Part shown: positions 33,162 to 42,697 of the stretch, piece by piece
How the letters are laid out: each line of letters begins with the position of its first letter
Position numbering within the stretch: the stretch's first letter is position 1
NCBI GenBank assembly: GCA_963781065.1
Contig: CAWAET010000020.1
Location: 79,133-143,132 of the forward strand
DNA length: 64,000 bases
DNA from: CALZJC01 sp963781065
Lineage (GTDB): Bacteria; Acidobacteriota; Thermoanaerobaculia; Multivoradales; JAHEKO01
Direction of reading: 5' to 3'
Program-made: the position numbers and the translations under genes
Notes under the pieces: generated by a model
The model's input: the letters and a program-made list of their open reading frames with translations, nothing else
The model's database searches: none
Told to the model about the DNA's origin: nothing

Positions 33162-34627
33162 GTCCGGGCCGACTGGCCCGATCGCTCGCCGCCGCCGGGC
33201 CGATCGCCGCTCGCTTCGGCATCCATCTCGGCTCGCGGTTCGACCTGTTGCCGGGCACCGACTGCCTGCGGCTGCTCGAGATCCCGGACGCCGGCCCGGC
33301 GAGCGACCCGGCGCGGGTGGCCGCGCTTTTCGAGCGCCAGCTGGGCGGCCGGCCGGAGGAGCTGTTCGAGAGCTTCGATCCCGAACCGATCGCGAGCGGC
33401 CTGCTCTTCCAGTGGCATCGGGCGCGTCTGCAGGAGGGCGGGACGGTGCTCGTCGAGCTGACCCACCCGGAGCTGGTGCCGGCACTTGCCGACGGCGAGC
33501 TGATGGCCACGGTCGAGGGCCTGATCTCCGCCGGCGAGCTGCCGGCGGCGGCGCGGGAGGCCGTCGGCGGCTTCGCCCGGCGGCTCGATCTCCGGGCGGC
33601 CTGTCTGCCGTTCGAAGAGCTGGCAGATGAGACCGGCGACGCGAGCTGGCTCGAGGTGCCGCGGTCCTGTCCGCTCTTCTGCTCGCCGCGGATCCGCGTG
33701 GTCGAGGACCCCGACGGGCAGCTGACGGCGTCGCCGGCCGCCGCCGGCGCCCGACCGGCGGGCGGCGAGGCCCGCGCCCGGCGCCTGGCGCGCGGCTGGC
33801 TGGCCCTGGCCCTGAGCGGCCGGCTCTTCCCGGCAGAGCCCTGGGGCCGCAACCTCCGCCATCTGCCGAACGGCCGCGCGGCCGTTCTCGGCGGCGGCGT
33901 CGAGCGGCTGCCGCGCGCCGTCCAGGCGCCCCTGCGCGACTATCTGGCCGCGGTCGTGGCGAAGCGGCCTGCCCGCGCCGCCCTGGCCTTCCTCGACCTG
34001 CTCCCCGAGGCCGCGACGGACCATCGGCTGCGCGACCGGCTGCGCCATACCGACCCCTTCCGCGACCCCGGTCTCGACGTCGGTGGCGATCGGTTCGCGC
34101 GGCAGCTGCTGGCCCACTGCCGCACCGCGCAGGAGCTCGGCCACCGCCTGCCCGACAGCCTGGCGCCGTTTTTCCGCGGGCTGTTCCTGCTCAACCAGGA
34201 GGCGCGGCGGCTGAGCCCGGAGACGACGCCGGTGCGCAACGGTTTCCGTGAAGCGCGCCTGCTGCTGCTCTTCGACGAACTGCGGGACGAGGCGGAGAGC
34301 GGCCGCTGGAGCGGCGTCCTCGAGCGCCAGCTGAGCGTCGCCGGCGGGCTGCCGCAGAAGCTCGACCGCATCCTCACCCTGGCCGCCGAAGACGCCGGCG
34401 GCGACGAGCCGGCCGGCGGCCGCGAGCGCCAGGCCGGGCCGCGCCGCGCCGGCGGCGGTCCGGTGGTGGCGGCCTGTCTGCTGGCGCTGTCGGCGGTGGC
34501 GCTCGTCACCCATCACCTGGCCGGCGCGGCCGCGGCGGGTGCGTGGATCGAGCGGCTGGGGGCGCTGGCGGTGCTCGCCCTGGGCGCCGCGGTGCTCCGC
34601 GCGGCGACCCGCGACGGCCCCGGCTGA
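33140..34627 (+). CDS. UbiB-fold pseudokinase paralogue
   Basis: A 495-aa protein. The start is a TTG (33140) with GGGAGG about 7 bases upstream, giving a 22-bp overlap with the kinase gene; a GTG at 33158 would overlap by four. Segments align with the upstream kinase: ALFERQLGGRPEELFESFDP with IFREELGRSPLEVFDTFDE; IASGLLFQWHRARL with IASASIAQVHVARL; VELTHPEL with VKVQRPTV; RLFPAEPWGRNLRHLP with GLFHADLHPANLLILP. The catalytic Lys is Glu, the HxD site reads PAE, and DFG reads LGG. The C-terminus keeps two hydrophobic helices. It should be inactive as a kinase and may scaffold or regulate its neighbour. Confidence 0.7.
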   Translation: MATFSVVSPGRLARSLAAAGPIAARFGIHLGSRFDLLPGTDCLRLLEIPDAGPASDPARVAALFERQLGGRPEELFESFDPEPIASGLLFQWHRARLQEGGTVLVELTHPELVPALADGELMATVEGLISAGELPAAAREAVGGFARRLDLRAACLPFEELADETGDASWLEVPRSCPLFCSPRIRVVEDPDGQLTASPAAAGARPAGGEARARRLARGWLALALSGRLFPAEPWGRNLRHLPNGRAAVLGGGVERLPRAVQAPLRDYLAAVVAKRPARAALAFLDLLPEAATDHRLRDRLRHTDPFRDPGLDVGGDRFARQLLAHCRTAQELGHRLPDSLAPFFRGLFLLNQEARRLSPETTPVRNGFREARLLLLFDELRDEAESGRWSGVLERQLSVAGGLPQKLDRILTLAAEDAGGDEPAGGRERQAGPRRAGGGPVVAACLLALSAVALVTHHLAGAAAAGAWIERLGALAVLALGAAVLRAATRDGPG

Positions 34628-34645
34628 GCCCAGGCCAGCCGCTCC

Positions 34646-35203
34646 TCACTCGGCCAGGGGCACCACGAACCGCCGCTCCCCGAACCACAGCTCCAGCTCG
34701 GTGGGCGTCTCGTACACCTTGATCTTGAGCGCCTGGCCCGGCTGGATGCCCCACACCGTGGGCGTCCGCCGCGCCTCCAGCCGCCGCGCCCGCGCCTCGG
34801 CCCGGCCGACGATCTGCGCGTAGTTGCGATCGATCATCAGCTGCACCCGGCTCTTCGGGATCAGGAACCGCAGCATGCCGAGATCGATCTCGATCAGCGT
34901 CGACACCGCCGTGCCGCGGCCGGTGGGCGCCTCGGTGAAGCGCCAGACGGTTCGCCAATGCTTGAGGTTGCCGGTCAGCTGGGTCTCGGTGTAGCCGTCG
35001 GGGTCGTTGCGGATCTCCAGCCGGCGGGTGGTGAGCCGGCCCATCTGCCGTTCCCGCACCCGCACCAGCGAGCGCTCGCTCGTGCGCTCGAGCACCTCGA
35101 GCGACTCCATCCCGGGCATCCAGGCGGGCCAGTTCTCGACGTCGCGGAAGATCTCCCGCACCGTGAACGGTTTGGCGTCCATGCGCGCGTACTTGCGGAT
35201 CAT
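34646..35203 (-). CDS. SRPBCC (START-like) family protein
   Basis: A 185-aa helix-grip-fold protein of the polyketide-cyclase/START superfamily. It begins with FTVREIFRDVENWPAWMPGM, the typical N-terminal helix of SRPBCC proteins, and continues with SERSLVRVRERQMG, GYTETQLTGNLKHWRTVWRF and a C-terminal long-helix segment (SRVQLMIDRNYAQIVGRAEA). These proteins bind hydrophobic ligands or lipids. It is the last gene of a minus-strand operon and overlaps the previous SRPBCC gene by four bases. Confidence 0.8.
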   Translation of the reverse strand: MIRKYARMDAKPFTVREIFRDVENWPAWMPGMESLEVLERTSERSLVRVRERQMGRLTTRRLEIRNDPDGYTETQLTGNLKHWRTVWRFTEAPTGRGTAVSTLIEIDLGMLRFLIPKSRVQLMIDRNYAQIVGRAEARARRLEARRTPTVWGIQPGQALKIKVYETPTELELWFGERRFVVPLAE

Positions 35204-35760
35204 CCTCCGGTCTCCTCACGACGCCGCACCAGTTCGTAGGTGTTGCCGCCGACCTGCAGCGTCACCTTTCTGCCGGCGATCTGGATCTCGAGCAGCTTGG
35301 CCCGCTGGTCCGGCATCTCGGCGAGACCCGAGGTCAGGAGCTTGAGGGCGCGGTCCGACAGCGCCTCGAGGGTGCTCTCCAGCACCCGCCGGAGCCGCCG
35401 CCGGCAACCGAACCGGTGCGGGCCGACCCGGGCCCCCAGCACCGCCCGCACCAGGGTGCCGGTGCCGTCGTCCGCGCCGCTCAGGTCGAAGCGGCCGAAG
35501 ATGCCGTCTTGCCGGTAGCGGTCCACCTGGGTGAAGACCAGCGAGTCCCGGGGCGACTGGACGAACTCCAGGACGAGCTTGTGCCGGCCGTAGGGCGGCG
35601 CGATGAGCTCGGCAATGGCCAGCTCCCCCTCCCGGGCCAGCAGCCGCGAGCGGGTGACGTCGGGCAGCCACTGCTCGTACTGCCGGTAGCCGGCCAGCGC
35701 CGAGTAGACGACCGTCTGCGGGGCGCGAACGAGAGCCGAGGTTTTGGCGGTGAACCGCAT
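35200..35760 (-). CDS. SRPBCC family protein, paired with the next gene
   Basis: A 186-aa protein of the same superfamily as its downstream neighbour: RAPQTVVYSALAGYRQYEQW at the N-terminus, VLEFVQSPRDSLVFTQVDRY in the core, and a C-terminal helix (LESTLEALSDRALKLLTSGL) followed by an unusual tail that is probably a small beta domain. It lies 15 bp after the cNMP-binding gene. Two adjacent, diverged SRPBCC genes suggest a heterodimeric or sequential lipid- or ligand-handling function. Confidence 0.75.
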   Translation of the reverse strand: MRFTAKTSALVRAPQTVVYSALAGYRQYEQWLPDVTRSRLLAREGELAIAELIAPPYGRHKLVLEFVQSPRDSLVFTQVDRYRQDGIFGRFDLSGADDGTGTLVRAVLGARVGPHRFGCRRRLRRVLESTLEALSDRALKLLTSGLAEMPDQRAKLLEIQIAGRKVTLQVGGNTYELVRRREETGG

Positions 35761-35775
35761 CGGCGCCCGCGAGCC

Positions 35776-36660
35776 CTACTCGTCGTCGCTGTAGCGGTGA
35801 TAGGCGTCGACCATCTTCTTGGGGACCTTCTCCCAGCGGTCCATCGCCTCACGGGTGGCGGTGACCATGGCGTCGGGGATCTTGCCCATGATGTCGCCCC
35901 AGTCCTCGCTGGTCTTGATCTCCGCCTCGTCGGCCATCGAGTCGAGGAAGGTCTCCATCACGCGGGAGGTCTCGGTGACGTACCTGGCGGCCCCGGCCAT
36001 CATGCCGAACTGCATGCGCATCATCTTGAAGAACGCCGACTCGATGTCGGAGGTCTTGTCTTCGTCGTCCGCCTCGTCGCCGGAGCCCCGCTTCGAGCCC
36101 CCGTCCGAGGCGGCGGTCTCGTGATCGTCGGCCGCGGCGCTCGCGGCCCTGGCGGCCGGCTGGGCGGCGGCGCCCGCGTCCGCATCCGGCGCCTCCTGGC
36201 GCGCCAGCTCGGCCGCCATCGCCTGCGTCTGGAGCTCGCGCACCCGGCCCGCCAGATCCGGCGTCAGGCACCAGGCGATCTGCGGCTCCTTCTTGACCAG
36301 CGTCCCGAAGCCGTCCCGGGTCAACAGCAGGCACTCGGTGGCCTCGAGCGCCGCGGCGCTGGCCGAGCGCGGCTGCTCGTCGATCAACGCCAGCTGCCCG
36401 AGGATGCCGCCCGGCGCCACCGTGCCCAGCCCGACCTTCTCCCGGCCGCTGCCCTTGTAGCGTTCCACCCGCCCCGAGATGACGATGAACAGGCTCAGCC
36501 CCATCGCCCGCTCTTCGTAGAGCACGTCGCCGGCCGCGAACGACTGCAGCGTGCACAGCCGGGCCAGCTTGCGCCGATTCTTGTCGTCCAGCTGGGCGAA
36601 GGCGGACACCTTGGCCAGCGCCTCGAGCAGTTGGTCTTCACTCGCCGGAGTCTGGGTCAT
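35776..36660 (-). CDS. cyclic nucleotide-binding domain protein
   Basis: A 294-aa protein. The N-terminal cNMP-binding beta-barrel (about 10-135) starts LAKVSAFAQLDDKNRRKLA and has GDVLYEERAMGLSLFIVISG. The phosphate-binding cassette reads LGQLALIDEQPRSASA: the conserved Arg is there, but the usual Glu of GELAL is Gln, which may weaken cyclic-nucleotide binding. An acidic, low-complexity linker and an unfamiliar C-terminal helical region (KTSDIESAFFKMMRMQFGMM) follow, with no DNA-binding domain. It may be a scaffold or sensor. It sits between the coiled-coil protein gene and two SRPBCC genes. Confidence 0.8.
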   Translation of the reverse strand: MTQTPASEDQLLEALAKVSAFAQLDDKNRRKLARLCTLQSFAAGDVLYEERAMGLSLFIVISGRVERYKGSGREKVGLGTVAPGGILGQLALIDEQPRSASAAALEATECLLLTRDGFGTLVKKEPQIAWCLTPDLAGRVRELQTQAMAAELARQEAPDADAGAAAQPAARAASAAADDHETAASDGGSKRGSGDEADDEDKTSDIESAFFKMMRMQFGMMAGAARYVTETSRVMETFLDSMADEAEIKTSEDWGDIMGKIPDAMVTATREAMDRWEKVPKKMVDAYHRYSDDE

Positions 36661-36715
36661 CTGGAACCTCCTGGTTGACTAGGCGGTGAGGCTACCCCAG
36701 AACGGCAGCGGGCGG

Positions 36716-39700
36716 CTATTCGGAGCTTTCCCGGGCGATCTTCCAGCGGCCGGACTCGACCACCAGCTCGAGCGTCTTGACGACCACGTCGGTAAAGCGG
36801 TCCGACCGGTACGACTGGAGGATCTCGACCTCGGCCCGGTCCGGGGCCGGCAGCCGCAGGTCGACCAGGGCGGCGCCGACGTTGATGCTGCTCGGCGCCA
36901 GCAGCCGTTCCCGGCGCTGCGCCTCCCACCGCTCGCGGCTCAGGCCGTCGGGCGGCTCGAAGGCGGCGGCGTAGAAGGCGAGGTAGTCGTCGACCCGCTG
37001 CTTCGACCAGGCCTCGGCCCAGCCGTTGACCGTCGCCAGGATCGCGGCCGAGGCGCTGGGCTCCGGCGGGGGAGCGGCGGCGGCCCCGGGCTGGCCGGCG
37101 GCCGTTGGCGCCGGCTCGCCGATCGGCTGCTCGACGGCGACTGGTTCGCCGCTGGGCGCCGGCCCGGGAGCGGGCTCGGCCGCCGCGGGTGGTGCCGCGG
37201 GAGCGGCTTCCGCCCGCGCTTCGGCCGCCGCCCGCAGCGCGGTCAGCTCCTTGGCGAAGGCCCGCCGCTGCGTCTCCGAGGCGGCGAGAAACTGCTCCGC
37301 CGCCTGCAGTCGGCCGTTCAGGTTGTCGACCTGACGCCGGGCAGCGGCGGCCGCCTCCTCGAGGGCGGCGGCGTGCGCCGACTCGCGGGCGTTGCGCTCG
37401 CCCTCCAGCCTGGCCAGCGCCGTCTCGGCGGCGCCCAGGGCCTTCTCGAGCTCGGCGATCCGCCGTTCCGCCTCGGGTGTTGCCGCGTCCCGGGACGCCG
37501 CGGCCTGCGTCGCCGCCGCCTGCAGGCTCCGGTTCACCTCGCGCAGCCCCTCGACCTCGGCCTGGAGCTGCCGGTTGCCGTCCCGCAGCGATTCCATTTC
37601 GGTCTCGCGCTCGAGGTCGCCGCCCCGCAGCTCTGCCAACTCGGTCTCGAGCTGCTGGTTCCGGTCGCGCAGGCCTGCCGTCTCGCCCTCGACCTGCCGG
37701 CTGCCGCGGCGTAGCTCTTCGATCTGGCTCAGCAGCAGCTGGTTGGCCTCGCGCAGCTCGGCGGATTCGCCGCGAAGCCCCTCTGCCTCGCCGCGAGACG
37801 ACTCGAGCTCGGCCCGGATCGCCTCGGATCGCTCGGCCGCCTCCCGCCGCGCGGCCTCGGCGGTGCCGGCGGTCTCCTCCAGCTCCGAGATCTCGCTGCC
37901 GGTCGCCGCGGCGGCCTCCTCCAGCTCGGCAATTCGCCGGCCGGCCACCCCTGTGGCCTCCTCCAGCTCGGCAATTCGCTGGCCGGCCACCCCTGTGGCC
38001 TCCTCCAGCTCGGCGATCCGCCGCCCGCTTGCCCCGGCGGCCTCCTCCAACTCGGCGATCCGCCGCCCGCCCGCCCCGGCGGCCTCTTCCAGCTCGGCGA
38101 CCCTCCGCCCGGCCGCTCCGGCGTCCTCGGCCCGCGCCGCTGCCGCCGCTTCGAGCCGCTGATTGGCGGCCCGCAATACCGCGTTCTCGCTGCTCAGCGC
38201 TCGGGCCTCTTGCCGCAGTGCTTCAGCTTCGGCGCTCAGCGAGTCGGCCTCGCTGGCGAGCGCCGCCGAGCGGCCCAGGACTTCACGCCGCGCGGCCTCG
38301 GCCGCCGCCACGGCCCCTTCCAGCTCGGCGGCCTTCTGCCGCGCGGCCTCCCGATCGCCTTCGTGTGCCGCCGCCTCGGTCTCCAGTCGCTGGTTGGCGC
38401 CGCGCAGCTCCGCCGCCGCGCTTTCGAGTCGCTGATTGCGGTCCCGCAGCGTGGAGACCTCGGCCCCGAGCTTCAGATTGGAGTCTCGCAGCTCCCCGGC
38501 CCCGGCCTCGAGCCTCAGATTGGAGTCGCGCAGCTCCGCGGCCTCGTCCTCGAGCCGGCGCTTCGAGGCGCGCAAGTCCGTGAGGGCGGCCTCGGTTCCC
38601 CGAGCCGTCGCGCCGGCCTCCGCGGCCTCGTCTTCGAGCCTTTGAACGGCGCCCCGCAGTTGGACGACCTCGGCCTCCAACTCCTCGGACCTGCTACGCA
38701 GCCCAGAAGCTTCGGCCTCCGACTCCTGGGACTTGCTGCGCAGTCCGGAAGCCTCAGCCTCCAGGATACGGTTCGCTTCCCGCAGCTCCGCCGCCTCGAC
38801 TTCCTGGCCCCGGCTCGCCTGGCGCAGCGCCTCGACCTCGCTTCGCAGTCGCTCGGTCTCACCTCGCAGCGCCGCCGCCTCGCTCCGCAGGGCCGTGGCG
38901 CTCTCGTCCGCCCCCTGTCGGGCGGCTACGGCGGCGGCGACGGCCGCCTCCAGCTCGGCGATCCGATCTCCGGCCTCCCGCCGAGCCCGCTCGACGGTGG
39001 CGGCCTCCGCCTCCGAGCGCCGGAAGGCCTCGCGCAGCTCGGCGGCGTCGCTCTCGAGCCTCTGGCTCGTCTGGCTCGACTCCGCGGCCTCGGCCTGGAG
39101 GCGCAGGTTCATCTCGCGCAGCTCGGCGGCTTCGCTCTCGAGCCGCTGGCCGCTGCCCCGCCGATCGGCCGCTTCGGCCCGCAGCCGCAGATTCTCTTCA
39201 CGCAGCCTCGCGGCCACATTCTCCAGCCCCTCGTTGGCGCCGCGCAGCTGCGCCACGTCGGCGTGCAGCTCGGCCGCCGAGGCGATCGCCGCCTCGTACG
39301 CCGCGGTGACGCGGGCGACCTCTCGCCGCAGCTCGTCGCCCGCCGCGGTCCCGGAGTCCGCGTTCCCGGATTCCCGGGGCCGGCCGGTCGCGGCGGCCGG
39401 TGGGGTAGCGACTGGCGGGGTGGCGGGCGGCGCTTGTCGCGCCGCCGCCGGCTCCTCGGCGACCGTTTCGACCAGGTCCATCGCCAGCCAGCCCTCGCGG
39501 CCGTCCGCCAGCCGGACTCGGCCCCAGCGCTCGCGCGACTCCAGCAAGCGGACCCGCTGCCCGGTGGGCAGGCAGCTCAGGCGGCCGGCCTCGAGGGTGG
39601 GCGCCCGCCGCAGGTTGAGGCAGGGGGTGGCCCGGACGACGAGCTGGCTGCCGGCCGGCGGGACCTGCGCCGCGCCGGTGCCGGCGTCGGTCATCAATAT

Positions 39701-39763
39701 GACGCAGAGCAGGCCGAGGGCGCCGCGGCGCGCCTGCGGCTTCTGTCGTCCCTGTCCCGTCAT
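36716..39763 (-). CDS. SH3-domain, long coiled-coil, NTF2/Cds6-like protein
   Basis: A 1015-aa exported protein. After a hydrophobic leader (ALGLLCVILMTDAGTGAA) comes a bacterial SH3 domain (about 40-100; LNLRRAPTLEAGRL, GWLAMDLVE). About 700 residues of Ala/Glu/Leu/Arg-rich coiled coil follow (135-830). Near residues 550-640 is a run of six 14-residue repeats of the pattern RRIAELEEAxGxxG, each two heptads long. A Pro-rich linker leads to an NTF2-like domain (WAEAWSKQRVDDYLAFYAAA to LVVESGRWKIA) like that of Cds6-family proteins. It may act as a periplasmic spacer or wall-linked scaffold. It is the first gene of the operon. Confidence 0.8.
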   Translation of the reverse strand: MTGQGRQKPQARRGALGLLCVILMTDAGTGAAQVPPAGSQLVVRATPCLNLRRAPTLEAGRLSCLPTGQRVRLLESRERWGRVRLADGREGWLAMDLVETVAEEPAAARQAPPATPPVATPPAAATGRPRESGNADSGTAAGDELRREVARVTAAYEAAIASAAELHADVAQLRGANEGLENVAARLREENLRLRAEAADRRGSGQRLESEAAELREMNLRLQAEAAESSQTSQRLESDAAELREAFRRSEAEAATVERARREAGDRIAELEAAVAAAVAARQGADESATALRSEAAALRGETERLRSEVEALRQASRGQEVEAAELREANRILEAEASGLRSKSQESEAEASGLRSRSEELEAEVVQLRGAVQRLEDEAAEAGATARGTEAALTDLRASKRRLEDEAAELRDSNLRLEAGAGELRDSNLKLGAEVSTLRDRNQRLESAAAELRGANQRLETEAAAHEGDREAARQKAAELEGAVAAAEAARREVLGRSAALASEADSLSAEAEALRQEARALSSENAVLRAANQRLEAAAAARAEDAGAAGRRVAELEEAAGAGGRRIAELEEAAGASGRRIAELEEATGVAGQRIAELEEATGVAGRRIAELEEAAAATGSEISELEETAGTAEAARREAAERSEAIRAELESSRGEAEGLRGESAELREANQLLLSQIEELRRGSRQVEGETAGLRDRNQQLETELAELRGGDLERETEMESLRDGNRQLQAEVEGLREVNRSLQAAATQAAASRDAATPEAERRIAELEKALGAAETALARLEGERNARESAHAAALEEAAAAARRQVDNLNGRLQAAEQFLAASETQRRAFAKELTALRAAAEARAEAAPAAPPAAAEPAPGPAPSGEPVAVEQPIGEPAPTAAGQPGAAAAPPPEPSASAAILATVNGWAEAWSKQRVDDYLAFYAAAFEPPDGLSRERWEAQRRERLLAPSSINVGAALVDLRLPAPDRAEVEILQSYRSDRFTDVVVKTLELVVESGRWKIARESSE

Positions 39764-39832
39764 CGCGTCATCGAGTGGAGTCTCGGCAAGGCCGTCGAGC
39801 GGTCATTCTATCCACCGGTGCGCCCGCCCATG

Positions 39833-39862
39833 AAAAAACCCGGGGGCTGGCTGCCCCCGGGT
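39833..39862 (-). terminator. intrinsic terminator of the TonB-receptor gene
   Basis: Read on the minus strand: a 10-bp perfect GC stem (ACCCGGGGGC / GCCCCCGGGT) with a 5-nt loop, followed by a T-tract. It lies 47 bp past the receptor stop. Confidence 0.88.
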
Positions 39863-39908
39863 CGGATTGGAGATGTCCGCCAGCAGCCGGCGGGTCGCGC
39901 AGTGGGCT

Positions 39909-42513
39909 CTAGCTGCCCCAGCCGAAGGCGTACTTGATCCGAGCGTAGTAGAACCCGCCGTTGAACCCGAAGGGCGAGAACTGGCTGTAGCGGTTGCCGA
40001 CGCCGCTACGCGCGCCCGGGTTCTCGTCCGGGACGGTGTCGAAGACGTTCTGACCGCCGACGATGAAGGTGATCCCGTCGCTCAGCTCGTACGCCGCCTC
40101 GAGGTCGACCAGGTGCTTGCCGCCGTAGGACTCCCCGTCCTCGGAGTCGTACCAGCCGTCGTAGAAGCTCAGCCGGCCGAGAAAGCGCCACTTGTCGCCG
40201 ACCCGGTGGTTGGCGGTGAGGTTGTAGCGCGTCTCCGGCAGGGCCTCCTGCAGCTCGCGGATGCGCGTCGCGTCGAGGGTGGCGGGGTTGAACTTGGTCA
40301 CCTTGGTCTCGGTCTGGTTGAAGAGGAAGCTGAACTGCGTCTTGCCGCCCAGGCTCTCCGGCACGTAGGTGGCGACGATGTCGAAGCCGGTGGTCTCGGT
40401 GTCGAAATCGTTGGTGAAGAAGCGGAAGTTCTGCAGGTTGCCGGCGCTGGTGATGCCCTCGGCGATGAGGGCGGCGACCTCTGCCGGGTCGAGCGAGAAG
40501 TTCTGGGTCACCGCCAGCCGGTCCTTCAGATCGATCTGGAAGTAGTCGGCGGTCAGGGTGAAGGGGCCGCTTTCGTAGACGAACCCGAGGGCGAGGTTGG
40601 TCGACTCCTCGGGGGTCAGCGGTTGGCCGCCGCGCAGCTCGGCCACCCGGGAGGACGACGGGATGGTGCCGTTGTTGACCAGGTCCATGATCTGCAGGTC
40701 GAACTCGGTCGAGACGTTGAAGGCGTTGGACTGCCCCGGCGTTGGCGCTCGGAAGCCGGTGGAGACGCTGCCGCGCAGCTGGAAGGACTCGTTCACCCGG
40801 AAGCGGCCCGACACCTTGCCGTTGGTGGTAGTGCCGAAGTCCTCGAAGTCCTCGAACCGCACCGCCAGCCCGAGCGTCCATTTGCCGTCGCCGCTGTTGC
40901 GCTCGAGGTCGCCGTAGACGGCGTAGTTGCTGCGGCTCCAGCTGCCGGCCGCGATGTGCCCGAAGCCGGGGAAGCCGTTCGAGGCCGCGCTGAAGCCCTG
41001 CTCGGCCAGCGGGCCGATCTGGTACGACTCGAGCTGGCCGATGCCGATGGTGAACTTCTCGTCGCGCCATTCGACACCGCCGGCCAGGTTGGTCCGATCG
41101 TTGATCGCATAGGAGAGATCGAGGTTGAGGTTGATCTCCTCCTGCTTGTAGAGGCCGGGATCGAACGAGGTCGGGGTGTCGCGGCCGAGCGAGGCGTTGA
41201 CGGTGTTGGAGATGAAGAAGTCGACCTCGTTGGAGCCGGTCGAGACGCTCGCGTCCCAGGCGATGCCGCCCCCGGTGGAGCCCCGGACGCCGGCGAGGAT
41301 CGCGGTGTCCGTGAGGTCGCCGCCGAAGCTGGGGCGTAAAGCCGCCGGGGAAGAGCTCCTGGAAGGAGAAGCAGTTGGGGTTGGCCAGGACCTGGCCCAG
41401 CGCCGTCGGATCCGGGATGTTGTTGACCACGGGCACGGCCGGGCAGCCGGCCGAGCCGTCGAGCACACCGTCCTGCGCGTCCAGCAGGTCGCCGATCAGC
41501 AGCGTCTCGCCGCCATCGCCACTGAACACCGCGCCGCGGGTGTTGGGGTTGCGGAAGTAGAAGCCGCCGGTGACGGTCTTGCTGACCTGGTTGGCGTGGC
41601 CGTAGAACTGCTGGCCGCCGTCGAACAGGTAGCCGAAGTTGGCCCACAGCTTGATGTCGTCCTTGAACTCGGGCGAGCCCCAGATCTGGGCCGGGTTGGC
41701 CACCTTGTCGTTGCCGGCGGCGATCAGGGCGGCGGCGTCGTTGCGCTGCACGCTGCGGCTGGTCGGGTCGCTGGTGCCGTACTCGGCGCTCAGGTTGAGG
41801 AAGCCGCTCTCGCCCCAGGGCAGGCCGACGTTGCCGGCCACCGAGAAGGCGGTGCCGTCGCCGGCCTGGTACTGGCCGGAGCGGACCTCGATGCTGCCGC
41901 CGTTGGTGGCGTCTTTGAGCAGGAAGTTCATCACGCCGGCGATGGCGTCCGAGCCGTACTGCGCCGAGGCGCCGTCGCGCAGCACCTCGACCTGGCGCAG
42001 GGCGATCGACGGGATCGCCGAGATGTCGGGCCCCTGGGCGCCGTCGGCGACGCCGTTGCCCAGCCAGTAGATGACCGCCGCGCGATGGCGGCGCTTGCCG
42101 TTGACCAGCACCAGGGTGTGATCCGGCGCCAGGTTGCGCAGGTTGGCCGGCCGGACCACCGTCGCGGCGTCGCTGATCGGCTGGGTGTTGACGTTGTAGG
42201 AGGGCGCCAGCGTACGCAGCAGGGTGCTGACGTCGGTGTCGCCCTGGTTGACGAAGTCGTCGGCGGAGATCACGTCCACCGGCACCATCGACTCGGTCGC
42301 GGTGCGGCCGCCGGCGCGGCTGCCGATGACGACCACCTCGTCGGAGATCTGGACTCCTTGGGGCTTCTCCTCCGGGGTCGTCTCGTCCTCGCCGTCTTTC
42401 TCGGCCGGCGCCTCGCCGGTCTCCTGGGCGTCAGCCTGGAGCGGCGCGACACAGATCAGCACGGCGATCAAGCCAAAAGCAAACAGTCCGCTGCTGAGGC
42501 GAATGGGCTTCAT
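39909..42513 (-). pseudogene. TonB-dependent receptor, single frameshift
   Basis: An outer-membrane receptor of about 865 aa if read through. The N-terminus has a signal peptide (MKPIRLSSGLFAFGLIAVLI), a short acidic linker and a plug domain with VVVIGSRAGGRTATES, LVLVNGKRRHRAAVIYW and VEVLRDGASAQYGSDAIAGV. The barrel follows and ends RIKYAFGWGS. At a GGGG run (41331-41334, CCCC on the coding strand) the frame changes between FPGGFTP and SFGGDLTDTAIL. One extra base restores both halves, so this is either an assembly error in a homopolymer or a recent mutation. Such receptors import siderophores, vitamin B12 or polymers; the substrate is not evident. GGGGGGAT precedes the ATG. Confidence 0.85.
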
Positions 42514-42697
42514 CTTGTATCCCCCCTGAACTTGGCGCCGAGGGCGCTAAGCTCAGGCCCCGACGCCGGCTACTCGGATGACCCCCGGCGCGTCCGGGAG
42601 TCTTTCCACTGGTGAATTGGCCGATCGTATGCCCGTGCGAGCGGGGGTGTCAAATCCGCGGGGCACGGCCACGACAGACATACTCACGGGTGTCGAC

